This document shows positions 12,807 through 24,969 of a DNA stretch of 64,000 nt, in pieces. The stretch comes from Xiphophorus maculatus (taxonomy: Eukaryota > Chordata > Actinopteri > Cyprinodontiformes > Poeciliidae), in NCBI RefSeq assembly GCF_002775205.1, contig NC_036457.1, positions 5,224,024 through 5,288,023 of the forward strand, read 5' to 3'. The position numbers and the translations under genes were made by a program. How positions within the stretch are numbered: the stretch's first letter is position 1; each line of letters begins with the position of its first letter. The notes under the pieces were generated by a model that saw nothing but the letters and a program-made list of their open reading frames with translations, did not search any database and had not been told where the DNA came from.

Positions 12807-15800
12807 ATGGCCGCCTCTGAGGTCAACCTGGAGGACTTCAGCGTTTACGCTCACCTGACTGACGAAGAGCTGCTCCAGATCGCCGTGGAGAGAAGTCTGT
12901 CTGACAAACATCAGCAAGCAGACACTGATCAGAGGTCAGCACCAAGGGGCCCTCCTCCAGAACCCAGAAACCCAGAACCCCCCACTGACCCGCCACGACC
13001 AGAACACATCCAGAACTGTGCGAACCCCCCAACCGCCCTGACCCAGTTTCTCTACAGGCCCCTCAACAGGTGAGTTCAGCCAGTGGGGCCAGAGGGCTCC
13101 CAACACACCTGGGAACCAGTCGGTAATACTGGGAACCAGTCGGTAACCCTGGGAACCAGCCAGTAAACACTGGGAACCAGTCGGTAACCCTGGGAACCAG
13201 CCGGTAAACACTGGGAACCAGTCGGTAACCCTGGGAACCAGCCAGTAAACACTGGAAGACGGCCAGTAAAGACTAATAATGACCAATAAACAATAACAAC
13301 AAATAAACATTTAAAATCAGTAAACAAACACAACGAAATATCATTTTAAACAGAACTGTTTAATGGCTGTTAGAACTACAGTAAATGTTCTCTTTGTGTT
13401 CTGGTTCTGCTGCAGAGAGTCCAGTCCTCTGCTGAAGGTCATTATGGACGGAGACGCTGAGGCTTTAATGGACCTGGTCCGGCAGCGGCCCGCCAGTCTG
13501 ACCGAGCCCTGCGACCAAGGCTGGGTCGCTCTCCATGAAGCTGCCTTCTACGGACAGCTGCAGTGCGTCCGGATCCTGCTCAGAGGTCAGGGTTCTGATG
13601 GGCGTGATGGGTCTGATGGTTCTGATGCGCCACTGCAGCGCCCCCTATACTTTATATTTAGCTGTGCATCTGCCTGTAGCCCTCAGTAATAAAATGAAAT
13701 GGGTAGAATATTTGCCCCCAAACTCAATGTTTAGTTTGAGCTGAACAGACCTTTAATCTCCACCAGAGGGCGCTGTAGGCTCGGTGTGTCGAGTCAGAAA
13801 CAGAGAGAGGCTTCATTAGTTTCAGTCATTATGATCAAAAGTAAATCCAGTGACTTTTACTCATGACATAACATATTCATGTTCATATTTAAACGTGAAC
13901 AGCAGCGACTGACTTGCTCTCCCATGCAACACTATTGGCAGATCCCAAATATTTTTATTGAACTTATTTGAAGTATTAACATTTCTCATTTGTGACTGCA
14001 GACACACAAAGGCAGTTTATCTTGTTCCATGAAACAGGAGCTTTGGTTCAGGAGGGAAGGGTTATGATTGGTTGGATGCTCTAACCTCTGACCTCTGACC
14101 TCAGCTGACCCCAGCTCAGTGAACAGGTGTACGCTGAAGAACGAAACTGCTCTGCTGCTCGCTGCTCTCCGAGGAAACGCTTCCTGTGTCGAGTTCCTCC
14201 TGAAGCACGGAGCCAACGTGAACACTGCCAACAAACTCCGAGAGACGCCTCTGTTTCTAGGTGAGCTCTGACATCACAGTGACGTCACACACAGAAGCTT
14301 AACACCTGTGTTCTGTCCAACACCTGTTGCTGCTTGTCAGCCTGTGAAAATCCAAACGAAGAGGTTGTGGAGCTGCTGCTCAGGTACGGAGCTCAGGTGA
14401 ACCTCAGCAGCAGTCAGGGTGAGAGTCCTCTGCACGAAGCCTGCAGACACGGCGGCCTGATGATCTGCAGGCGGCTGCTGGACGCCGGCGCCAACCTGAA
14501 GGCCAGGAACGTCTACCAGATCCAGCCGCTGTTCAGCGCCGCCCAGAACGGAAACGCAGAAACCCTCCAGCTGCTTGTTCAGAGAGGTGAGTCCAGCAGG
14601 GGCGCTGAGAAATATCTACTGCGGCCTCCAGGTGCCCAGCGGCCTCCAGGTGCCCAGCGGCCTCCAGGTGCCCAGCGGCCTCCAGGTGCCCAGTGTCTTC
14701 ATGTTTTGCAGGTGCAGATGTAAACGAACAGGCAGGTGATGGAGCTTCGCCGCTTTATGAGGCCTGCAAAAACGGCCACTTCCCAGTGGTGCAGGCGCTG
14801 CTCACTCTGAAGGCTGACGCTAACCGAGCCACCAACTCCGACCTGCTGCCTCTTCATGTGGCTGTGAGGAACAACCACAAACGGTCAGAAACGCTGCGAT
14901 GGGTTCGCTGCATGTGTTCTTTCCGAAGCCAGGCTGAAGGAACTGAGTAATGCATGACAAACTCCAGCTTCCGGTCAGTTGTTGAGTTCTGCTGGATCCA
15001 TTGGAGTCTTTATCTGCAGATGTTCTGGGGTGGTTCTGCCATCAGCCCCAGACTGACCCCCCTCCGGGGGATAACACCGGTCTCTATGTTTACAGAATCG
15101 TATCCTTGCTGATCCCGCTCACCAGCCGGGTCAGAATCAGGACCTGTGGCATCAGCCCCCTGCACATCGCCGCTGACAGGAACAGGGACGAGATCCTGGA
15201 GCTGCTGATTGAGTCGGGCTTCGACGTCAACGCCGAGCTGTCGGAGGAGCATTCCCAGATGTACGAGGACAGGCGGAGCACCGCCCTGTACTTCTCCGTC
15301 TCCAACGGAAACCTGGAAGCCGCTGAGACGCTGCTGGAAGCCGGAGCCAACCCCAACCTGGACATCTTCAACCCTCTGCTGATCGCCGTCCGGCTGGGCT
15401 GGACCGACATGGCAGAGCTGCTGGTGCGGTACGGCGCCGACGTCAACGCTCAGATGTCCACGCAGCCGTCCTCGTTCCCGTCGGCCATCCTGCTCGGCAT
15501 GGAGTCTCTGCCCATCCTCAAGCTGCTGCTGGACAATGGCTGCGACGCCCGCCTCTGCTTCCGGTGTGACTACGGCCTCCAACCGCATCCGGCCGTTGCT
15601 CCGTCACGCCGTCCAATTGAAGAACTGCAGGTGAACCAGCGCTCCCAGCCGCAGGGCTGCATCCAGGTGAGCTGCCAGCATCCATCCATCTTCTCAGACA
15701 CATGAACTTCAGCAGCATCCCAGTCCGAGTCCAGAGGGTTTGATGTGGGTGTGATTTTGGGAATTCATAATTATTCTATAAAGCATTTTTGAGATCAGAC

Positions 15801-16312
15801 GCTGGTGTTGGACGGGAGTGCCGGTCTTACTGTTTTTGCTCTACTTCAGTGTTGGACCATGGTGTTGACGTTCTGTGTGTTCCAGTACTGCCAGGCCATC
15901 TCCAGCTCATGTTTCTGCCGGATATCCGGCCCCATCATCTCCATGCTGCTGGACTACGTCGGCCACGCCCATCTCTGCTCTCGACTTCTGGACATTCTGG
16001 AGAGTCGCAGCGATTGGGCCTCCATCAAACTGAAAGCTGGTAGGACGAATTATCTGCATCGTCAGAATTTTAACAAACACTTATTACCACTTAAAGCAGA
16101 ATCACAGCAAAAGATCTGAGATCCTGTCAGACTCATTTCGGGGCTAAGCTTCCTCCTGTGTCTGCTCTTCCTCAGCTCCTCCTCATCCTCTGATGCAGCT
16201 CTGCAGGCTGAAGATCCGCTTCCTCCTCGGAGTACAGAGGCTCAAACTGATCCACACTCTCCCACTTCCTGTCCGGCTCATCCGCTTCCTTTGCTACGAC
16301 GTGTGCTGCTGA
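12807..16312 (+). CDS. asb2a.1: Ankyrin repeat and SOCS box protein 2-like, upstream tandem copy
   Basis: A substrate receptor for an Elongin B/C-Cullin 5 ubiquitin ligase; mammalian ASB2 targets filamins and acts in muscle and blood cells. Exons: 12807-13069, 13416-13585, 14105-14260, 14341-14586, 14712-14883, 15096-15666, 15886-16039 and 16176-16312 (1869 bp, 622 aa). Residues about 12-32 form a ubiquitin-interacting-type helix (LTDEELLQIAVERSL). Ankyrin repeats fill about 90-500, including GWVALHEAAFYGQ and MYEDRRSTALYF. The C-terminal SOCS box has MQLCRLKIR and LPLPVRLIRFL. Five exon lengths (170, 156, 246, 172, 154) equal those of the downstream copy, which shows tandem duplication. It is more diverged from mammalian ASB2 than that copy. 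The symbol follows the fish asb2a.1/asb2a.2 pair, and which copy is which is a guess. Confidence 0.9.
13108..13258. repeat. Intron 1 minisatellite of the upstream asb2 copy
   Basis: Imperfect units of about 19-20 bp built on CTGGGAACCAGTCGGTAA, some carrying AAACA between units. Intronic. Confidence 0.8.
14622..14693. repeat. 18-bp tandem repeat, 4 copies
   Basis: CGGCCTCCAGGTGCCCAG four times, in the short intron between the exons ending at 14586 and starting at 14712 of the upstream asb2 copy. Confidence 0.9.
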
Positions 16313-16778
16313 CTCACCTGAAGTCAGGGGACACACCTGTCCCTGACTTCATGCTTGGACCTGTTTATTTCTGCTTATGCACCCTGCTGAGGTACAGCAG
16401 CCATGTTGGGACATTTTTAGTGAAGACGGACTCTGCCAGGAAGCAGAGCCTGAATTTATCCGACCAGAACCGTCAGATAAAATCTGACGATTCCAATGGC
16501 GCTCCACGTTTCTGCCAGACTCTGGAGCTCCGGGCGGACTGACGGACAGAACCTCCAGAACCTCTCTGATCCAGAGGTTTCTGGTGTGAAACGGTGATGT
16601 GATTTTGTTGGAGGTTGTGTTTTCTGAAGCGACACTAGGGGGCGCCAGAGAACACGTTTCTGTGTGAATCAGAGCTTTCAGTCTCTCTGCAGCAGAAGCT
16701 TTTCAGCCCTGAAGGAAAAAGTCAATAATTAATCCGCTTTATGTCTCTGACCGTAAATGTTCTAAGCATTTAAATATC

Positions 16779-16784
16779 AATAAA
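16779..16784 (+). terminator. Candidate poly(A) signal of upstream asb2 copy
   Basis: AATAAA about 470 bp after the stop codon. It is the first good signal on this strand. Confidence 0.5.
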
Positions 16785-19127
16785 TATTGATTATCTATCA
16801 TACTGCCTATAAAAGAAGCAGGAGGAGATGGGAAGGAGGTTTGTGGAAGCTGTCGGTCTGCGACTCCTCTGCCTTTAGAGAGAAAACGGTCCTGAAAGCC
16901 TTCCGGGTCCAGAGTCCTAACTGCCTCAGGTATTTCACCAGAACCTGGAGGATAATCCAGATTTATTCTGAAAGCAGAGCTGCAGCAGAATATAACCTTA
17001 ATTATAAACTAGCCACACTTGGTTGGAGAATATTCTACCTGGTTCAAGAAATCCTGTTCAGTCTCTTAATAATGTTTCACTCGGATAAAGATGGTCCCAT
17101 GAAGACTGAAAATGTTATTGACAGTTAAAAACCATCTGAGGTTGGATTTTGTGGAAATAATTCTTCCCTTTCCGTAAACCTGAATTTTTAAAGTAACTAA
17201 TTAAACTGAGTATCTGAAGCTAAATATTTTTTAATGTTTCTCTGACTCAAGGATGTTGAGTTACTGTAACATGTTTTTGATTACATTGAACTGAAACGTT
17301 TTGATTGAGCTGAACTATTAGTTTGTTCCTGTAAATAACTTAAAGTGTGGCTCTGCCTCATCTCTGACCCCTGACCCCTGACCCTGAAAGGACAGGCAGC
17401 TTTACATGATGGATTGCTTAAGAACAATTTAACAAGAATTAATACTTCTGTTTAAAATTTACATAATGATAATTTTATAATATTTGAACAAATATAATTC
17501 TAATTATTATAGCTAACATCACTGTTGTCTGTCAGGAGATTTAAAGTGTGTGTGATTAGGAAACTATTCCATAATCATTGCACACAAATGCATTTTTATA
17601 CGAATTAATTTATTAGTAAAATGTATTGCTCTTCTACGTTAACCCTTAGCATCCGGAAATCCAAGGTGTTTATGAAGCTGCATAATCTCTGCTTTACCCT
17701 CCGAGTCAGAAGAGGGCGCTGAGGGTCTAGTTGGGTCTAATGGTTCAAACAAAACAGAAGCAAAGCGGGAATCATCCGTTTCTCATCGCTACTGTAAAGA
17801 GACTTTCCTCATAATTTCCGCAGCTCACTGGACACATGGTGTGTATTTCTAATAATATTTAATCACCGAGCCTTGGCACGGAGAGCTTACATCGCTGTCA
17901 TTTACATCATTTAGCACCTGCTAAATTTAACCGGAAGTCACCTCCTAGCTTCCGGTTTAGTCTAGTCAAATATGTTTTTTATTTTAATTTATTTTATTAA
18001 ACACTTTGAACAATTGTACAAGATTACGTGGGATGTACATGAAGAACTCAAGTCTTACAGGCTTAAGTTAAATATGTTTATCGATATGCTTTTACGTAGC
18101 GTCGCGCTGTTTCTTTGTAGAAACCGGTAAGTTGGGAGTTTAACGAAGTCAGACATTTTCAGCTAAGTGAAAACTGCTTGTTTGTTCAACAGAACATTCC
18201 ATTGATTGGGCCGGAAAATAGGCAGAAATGATAATAAAAATAGAGAACATGGCGGCCTTGGCTTAGCGGTAGGTAAGGCTGTGTAGTTCCTACAGCCAAC
18301 TTTTCAAAGCTGAAAACTATTTAAAGTAAATGAAAATGTTTGAGTTGATTCAGCTGAAAGCTTATAGCGGTGGTGTAGTTTGTTTTGTAATAATAATAAA
18401 GACTCGTTTAATTATAAACATTTACAATGTACTGGAAGTCAGCACATTTGCCTTGTTTTTCATTTCTATTAAATAAATAATTCGTCAGAAATTAAGACAA
18501 ATATCTCATAAATGAGTTTAGAAATTTCACTATGAAAACTAAATGTAAGAATTTATTGCCTAAAACGAGATTTCTCGGAATCTAAAACTCTAAGTCCTTT
18601 TTTCTTCTTCAAGAAATCTTAATGAGTGTAATTTTCTCACTAGACTGGTTCTGGTTCTGGATCTGAATGTGGTTCTGGACCTGGTTCTGGTTCTGGTTCT
18701 GGATCTGAATGTGGTTCTGGCTCTGCTCCGTTCTCCTGAGCTGCTGTGATTCAGCTGTTTTCTCCTGGTGTAACTTTAGTCAGAGTGGAGGTCAGCTGAT
18801 CCGGCTCCTTAAAATAACCCGGACCCTCCCCCCCCCACCCAGCCGGGTATGCCGGGTCCAGATCGGATAAACAGGACACAGCAAGAGAACGGTTCTGGTG
18901 GTTCTGGAATAAACTGTGGATTTCTCTGAGAGGTGAGCAGCTGCTTCTGCTGTCTAATTCTTCATTCTGGTGTTTTAAGGGACAGAAGACCCATCCGGGT
19001 TGTTCTGACCCACAGTCTGGTTCTGGTCCAGCCTTCATGTTTTTCCATGTTCAGATATGACTTTGTGGATCTGCCTGGAGAGAAACGTCTCACCTGTTCT
19101 TGTTTGTTCCAGACTTTTGGACCTGTC
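16785..19127. other. Intergenic spacer between the asb2 copies
   Basis: AT-rich sequence without a gene I can support. A GGTTCTGG-type microsatellite lies at about 18645-18725. The downstream gene's promoter should lie near 18750-19100, but no clear TATA box is seen. Confidence 0.5.
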
Positions 19128-22100
19128 ATGGCGTCTGCCAGCGTCTCCCGCCCCGGTTCTGGAGGTTCTGGAGGTTCTGCTCTGGCATTCGAGGATTATT
19201 CTCTGTACAGTAACCTGACTGATGACGAGCTGCTGCAGCTGGCCATCGAGCGCAGCCTGACGGAGACACAGTGCAGCGGTGCTGCCGCCGTGCAGACCGC
19301 CGCCGTGCAGACCGCCGCCGTGCAGACCGCCGCCGTGCAGACCGCCCGTCTCCAGGACAACGTCCCGGAACCGACCAGCACCAGCAGATATCAGCGTCGA
19401 ACCCCCAGCAGCCAGAATCCTCCTGCAGCCCAGACCAGCGCCACCTACAGCTCCCCCAACCCACCGAAGGAGAAACCGCCCGACCTGTGAGTAGCTCTGG
19501 TTCTCCTCCAGTCTGGACCTGTCTGGTTCTGGAGCCTCGTCTAAATGTTGGTCCAAAAAGCAGAAACTGTGACAAACATCAGAGGGAGAATTGAAATAAA
19601 TCAAATTTTTGTCTTTTGGGGTGCTGTGGTGGCACAGCGGCAAAGCGTATTGAGGCCTTAGTCCTGGTGGCGGTGATCGCAGGTTCGATTCCCAGCCTGG
19701 CGACATTTGCCGCATGTCTTCCCCCTCTCTCGTTACCCTCTTTCCTCTCAAACTACTTTCAAATAAAAAGGCCACTAGAGCCGACAAAACCTTAACAAAA
19801 AGTTAGTTTCTTTTTTCTATGAAAAGTAAAAATGTGGATTCATTTTTCAAAGTCATGTTTTCACCGTGTCTTTCATTCATTTATAAATGTCAGTTTCTAA
19901 CTTAATGTTTAAGCTAACTATTTAGCTTGCTAACTAAATATTTTGTTTGTAAGCTAGTTAGCAAGTTAAATATTTATCTCCAAAGTAAATATTAATGAAT
20001 GTGATAAAAAATATGACTGATAAATGAACGCACATGTTTTGTTTCTTAAGATAGGCTAAATAAACCAAATTATTACTGTTATATTTTAAACGCTGCAGTG
20101 TGTGAACGGCTGCCGTGTTACTGTAAATTTAAATAGTTTCATTTATCCAGAAGTCTCTGCGCTCTGATTGGCTGCTGTGATTTACCTGGGCTCTGATTGG
20201 TGGGTTTCGTCTGCTGACAGGAAGACCTTCAATGGAACGGTGAGTCGCTTCATGACAGGTTCTGGGAAGAGGATGGTGGCGTACTACAAAAATGACGGCA
20301 GCTTGGTCCACATTGCTCCAGAACCTGAGGAGTGAGTCTCTCTGCATGTGACCACCTGCCAGATCTTGAAGATCTTGGATCGTCCATGTTTCTGCTGGGC
20401 TCCTCAGTCCTGACCTCTGGAGGTCAGAGGTCATGTCCAGCATTTTAGCTAAAAGCTAGCTACCCTATACACAGTCATAGACATTAGTTATGCTAAAGCG
20501 CTACATGCTGGCACATTACTGTGTTAGCGGATTAGCCAGAGGTAAATGTTAGTCTTGCTAGTTTGCTGCTAGCATGCTGCTGCTTCCTGTCCCTCCAGGG
20601 AGGAGGAGCCTCTGTTCCGGGCGATTCGTGAAGGCAACGCCAACAAGGTGAGAGCCCTGGCCGTGTGTCCGGGAACCAACCTGATGCTGCCCAGTAAGCC
20701 GGGCTGGCTGGCCATCCACCAGGCCGCCTGGTTCGGACAGGACTCCTGTCTGCGAATGCTGCTGTCAGGTAGCCTCACACCTGGACACGTCCACCATCAG
20801 TCGCCATGGCGACTGATGGCTTCTGTTGCCTTCAGCTCAACCAGGAATGGTCAACAAGAGGACGTCACGTGGCGAGACGCCGCTGCTGGTCGCCGTCAGC
20901 AGAGTCCAACTGGGATGCGTTCAAGTGCTGCTGGAAAACGGAGCCGACCCAGAAATCCCGAACTATGAGAAAGAGACTCCGCTGTACAAAGGTAACCGAA
21001 ACCCGTGATGAGCCGTTTGTAAAGTCACACGTAATAGAAATGATATTTAGTCTGCTAATTATAAGTGTCACAGTTTCAAATTAAATCAAGATAAATATTT
21101 AGCTTCTAGCTAAGTGTTTAGCTTCCACAGATCCTCCACCATACTAAACAGCATGAAAAGCTTTTCCAGGTATTTATGTTTGTTGCTGATGCTGGTCAGT
21201 TAAAAAAACAATAATATTTTTTTTCTACATTTAGAGACTTTTATTCTTCACTGAATAAATATCTGAGGTTTAAGTTGCAGAAATAAGTGAAGCAGTAATT
21301 GTAGAGAAAGCATCGCTGCTCCAACAGACCTGAACCAAAAGGTTCTGCAGAGGCCCGGTCACTGACCGTTCAGTAGGTCCAGGGGTTGGAGCAGCGATGC
21401 ATGCAGAGTCTGCAGGACAGGAAGTGAGGCCTGACTAGGAAACCGTCTGTAACAAATGTTCTCTGTTGGTTTGAGGTTTGTTTTTATGCAATAAAGTAAC
21501 TGTTGTTCCCTGCAGCCTGTGAGCGGAACAGCGCGGCCATTGTTGCGGCGCTGCTGAACCACGGTGTGGCCGTGAACACGCGGTGCATTCAGGGATGGAC
21601 CGCCCTGCAGGAAACCGTGGTCCGCAGCAACCTGGAGATCTGCGACATGCTGCTGAAGGCCGGCGCCAAGCTGAACCTGCGGAACATGTACGGCATCACG
21701 CCGCTTTTCACCGCCGCTCAGAACGGCCAGATGGCCGCGCTGCGCTTCCTCATCAAACACGGTACCGGATCAGATTCTGGCTCCAACACGTACGGCAGAA
21801 CGTTAGCAGATATAATCAGTTACAGGCCCAGTTCTGGTCTCAGATCCAGTCAGAAGTGATCTGGACAGGAAGTCCTGACTCCCGCTTCCTGTTCCTGCAG
21901 GCGCAGACGTGAACACTCAGGCTGACGATGGAGCCACGGCGCTGTATGAAGCCGCCAAGATGGGACACCAGGAAGTGGTGCAGATGCTTCTGTCCCTGAA
22001 GGCTGACGCCAACAAGCCTGGGAAAACGGGAATGTTGCCGCTCCACATCGCCGCGCAGAGAGGAAGTGACGCGTACGTAACTCTCCAATTAACGGGATTC

Positions 22101-24131
22101 AAACCTGCAACCTCTCACATCTCCTGAGCAGATCTGATTTAATGAAGAGGACTCAGCAGTAGGCGCCATCTGTACCGAGCCGGACCGGGCCGAGCGGAGC
22201 GGAGCGCCCGACGTGTCGACACCAGAAAGCTGAGCCATTTGTTTAGTAATGTCACTGTTTCAAACTAAACATTTAGTTTAGTAAGCAAACTATTTACCTC
22301 TCACCTAACTAAATATTTAGCTAATATACACATTGATTTGTTAATAAGGGGAAGTAGACTATCAGAATAAAAGCTGGGTCTTGATGCTGCTGCTGGTGAA
22401 CGTTTGTAAAACGGCTCATTCGCTTTTATGCTCAAATGTTGAACAAGAAAAGAAACGATGAAACGATGATGAAGAGGTTACAGCAGAAGTTTATAGAGGC
22501 TCAGAAGACCCAGCTTTTATTTTGGTTGTCCAAAATAAAAGAACAGTTAGTTTCCTAACTAGATGTTTAGGTCAAAGCTAAATATTTGGCTTCAAAATAA
22601 AATATGTAACTAGCAAGCTAAATTTAGCTGCATATTTGGTTTGAAGCTAAATATTTAGTTAGCTAGCTTAGCTTGCTATTTAAATATTTAGTTTGAAACT
22701 GACTTTATAAAGGAAAAACGAAGATGTTAAAAAAGTGAGTGAAAGATGAACAGCAGCCTGACGGCCGCTCCTCTGAAGCCGCTGTGCTTTTTTTCCAGAA
22801 TCGTCTCCATGTTGATCCCAGTCACCAGCAAGGCCCGGGTCCGGCGGACCGGGATCAGCCCGCTGCACCTGGCGGCGGAGCGTAACCGTGACGACGTCCT
22901 GGAGATGCTGATCGAGGCGGGCTTCGACGTCAACGCCCAGCTGTCGGAGGAGCGCACGCGGCTGTACGAGGACCGCCGCAGCACGGCGCTCTACTTTGCC
23001 GTCATCAACAACAACACAGAGGCGGCGCGCATGCTGCTGGCGGCCGGCGCCGACCCCAACCTGGACATGTTCCGGCCGCTCATGGTGGCCTCCAGGATGG
23101 GCTGCATCCAAATCGTCAAGCTGCTGGTGGAGCACGGCGCCGACATCAACGCCGCCATCCCCACCCACCCCACCACCTTCCCGGCCGTCTACATGTTCTC
23201 CATGAAGTACCTGCCGCTCTTCAAGTACCTGCTGGACCACGGCGGCCACGCCCTGCCCTGCTTCCACTGCCGCTACGGCGGCCGGCCGCACCCGCCCCTC
23301 AAGACCAGCCGCTCCAACTGGAACGAGGACGCCGACCGCCCGGCTGCTCAGGGGCCGGTCACGAGGGGCGTGCAGGTGAGGTCAGAGGTCAAAACCAGCC
23401 GTTCATGTTGACAAGATGACTGATTGATCGCTTGATTGACTGATTGGCAGTTCTGTGAGATGATCTCAGTCCCAAGTATCTGTCGGTGGGCGGGGCCAAT
23501 CATCGACGTCCTGTTGGACTACGTTGGTCATGTGACCCTCTGCTCCAGACTGATGGAGCACCTGGACAGTTACTCTGGCTGGAGCGCCATCAAGGAGAAG
23601 GCAGGTAATGACCGAACGTTCCTGATCCGAGACTGTTGCTGGTTTGTTGCTGGTTCCTGTGGTTCTTAACCCTGATCTCCAGAACCCGTCGCCCTTCATC
23701 ACCTTCATGTGTCTTTGCTTCACTTCATTGATCCCATGATCGGGGTTGAGAACCACTGACCCGGACCCGCAACTGGCACCGCTCTGGTTGACGCAGGTTG
23801 ACCTGGAGCGTTGCCATCTACTGCTCCTCTGGTCCACATCTGGATTCGGACAGGAACCAGAACGCCGTGTTGGACCTGACTGACGGGTCCCGATCCAACA
23901 CCAGAACCAGCAGCACGCCGTGTCCGCTTGGTTTCTGTCTCGGCTCTGAGTCGTGATTCGTTGACCTTCTTTTGCTCGTCTGCTGCAGCCCCTCCGCGGC
24001 CGCTGCTGCAGCTCTGCAGGCTGCGGATCCTGCAGCTGGTGGGACGCAGGAAGCTGAAACGGCTGCCGCTTCCTGGTGGCCTGATCCGCTTCCTGAAGCA
24101 CCAGGAGCTTCCTCCGGACGACGAGAGCTGA
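19128..24131 (+). CDS. asb2a.2: Ankyrin repeat and SOCS box protein 2, downstream tandem copy
   Basis: The second Cullin 5 substrate receptor of the pair and the closer match to mammalian ASB2. Exons: 19128-19486, 20221-20331, 20599-20768, 20836-20991, 21516-21761, 21901-22072, 22799-23375, 23451-23604 and 23989-24131 (2088 bp, 695 aa). The N-terminus has the helix LTDDELLQLAIERSL, then a coding repeat of AAVQT in about four units (DNA 19281-19340, 15-bp period). Exon 2 adds about 37 residues that the upstream copy lacks. Ankyrin repeats follow (GWLAIHQAAWFGQ, YEDRRSTALYF, THPTTFPAVYMF), then WAGPIIDVLLDYVGHV. The SOCS box (LLQLCRLRI, LPLPGGLIRFL) is about three residues shorter between its two halves than in the other copy. 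Confidence 0.93.
19617..19795 (+). mobile_element. tRNA-derived SINE in asb2 intron 1
   Basis: A pol III-type head with a B box (GCAGGTTCGATTCCC), then a conserved body containing CATTTGCCGCATGTCTTCCC and an A-rich tail. It is the same family as the insertion at 39753. Confidence 0.75.
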
Positions 24132-24363
24132 AGCAGAGCGCTGACCCGGTGAGCATTCAGGACCGGCTCCAGACGGCGTCTCGCCTGGGACGCTTCCAGC
24201 ATCGATCCAGTGGCGACACCACCTCAGAAGAGGAGGAGGAGGACTCTCACACAGACTCTGAATGGCTGGAACGGTATGATGTCACTGATGTGTTTCCATC
24301 AGAGATTAGTTAGCTGGTTGTTGTCATGGAAACTGAACAGATGATGTCATGTTTTGATGTGTC

Positions 24364-24369
24364 ATTAAA
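24364..24369 (+). terminator. Candidate poly(A) signal of downstream asb2 copy
   Basis: ATTAAA 233 bp after the stop codon. From here to 24969 I see only anonymous spacer with a short CA-rich run near 24670. Confidence 0.45.
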
Positions 24370-24969
24370 CGGTTTTACTGCTGTAGTCTGACACCTTAAT
24401 GATCGCTGGTCGTTACTCTGGAGAGGTCAGCCACCCTCCATTACTCGCCGCCATGATGGGGGCTGAGCTCACGGCGCCTTCACCTCAAGACGACGGCGTA
24501 ACATCCGTCCTGCTTCCCCGCGCCAGACAGAACCTCCATCAGAACCTCCATCCGACCCCAACCGATGATCTCAGAACCTGGAAATATCAACAAGAGAAAG
24601 AAGCCAAAACTACACACACCGCTACACTGCCCCAAAACACAACCAGGACCAATGGGGCCCAAACCGACACACACACACCAACCCCTCTGAACACACTGAT
24701 GATGAGCATTAGTTTGAGCGGCGCATATGTGGGTGTGATTGACAGCAGTAAGATCCTCCTCCTAGCTCTGATTGGTAGTTTCTGACCTAGCAATGTATTT
24801 GTGTAAATGATAGCTGGATCATTTTCAGATGATCTGCTGCCACCTGGTTGCAGTTTCAGCAAATATAGAAAAAACGGTTTTATGACGGTTCGGTACTGCA
24901 GCTTTAAGGCAGAACTAAACGATCGGGCGATCATAGATGGAGCAGCTGGAAATCCCACCCTGCACCTGA

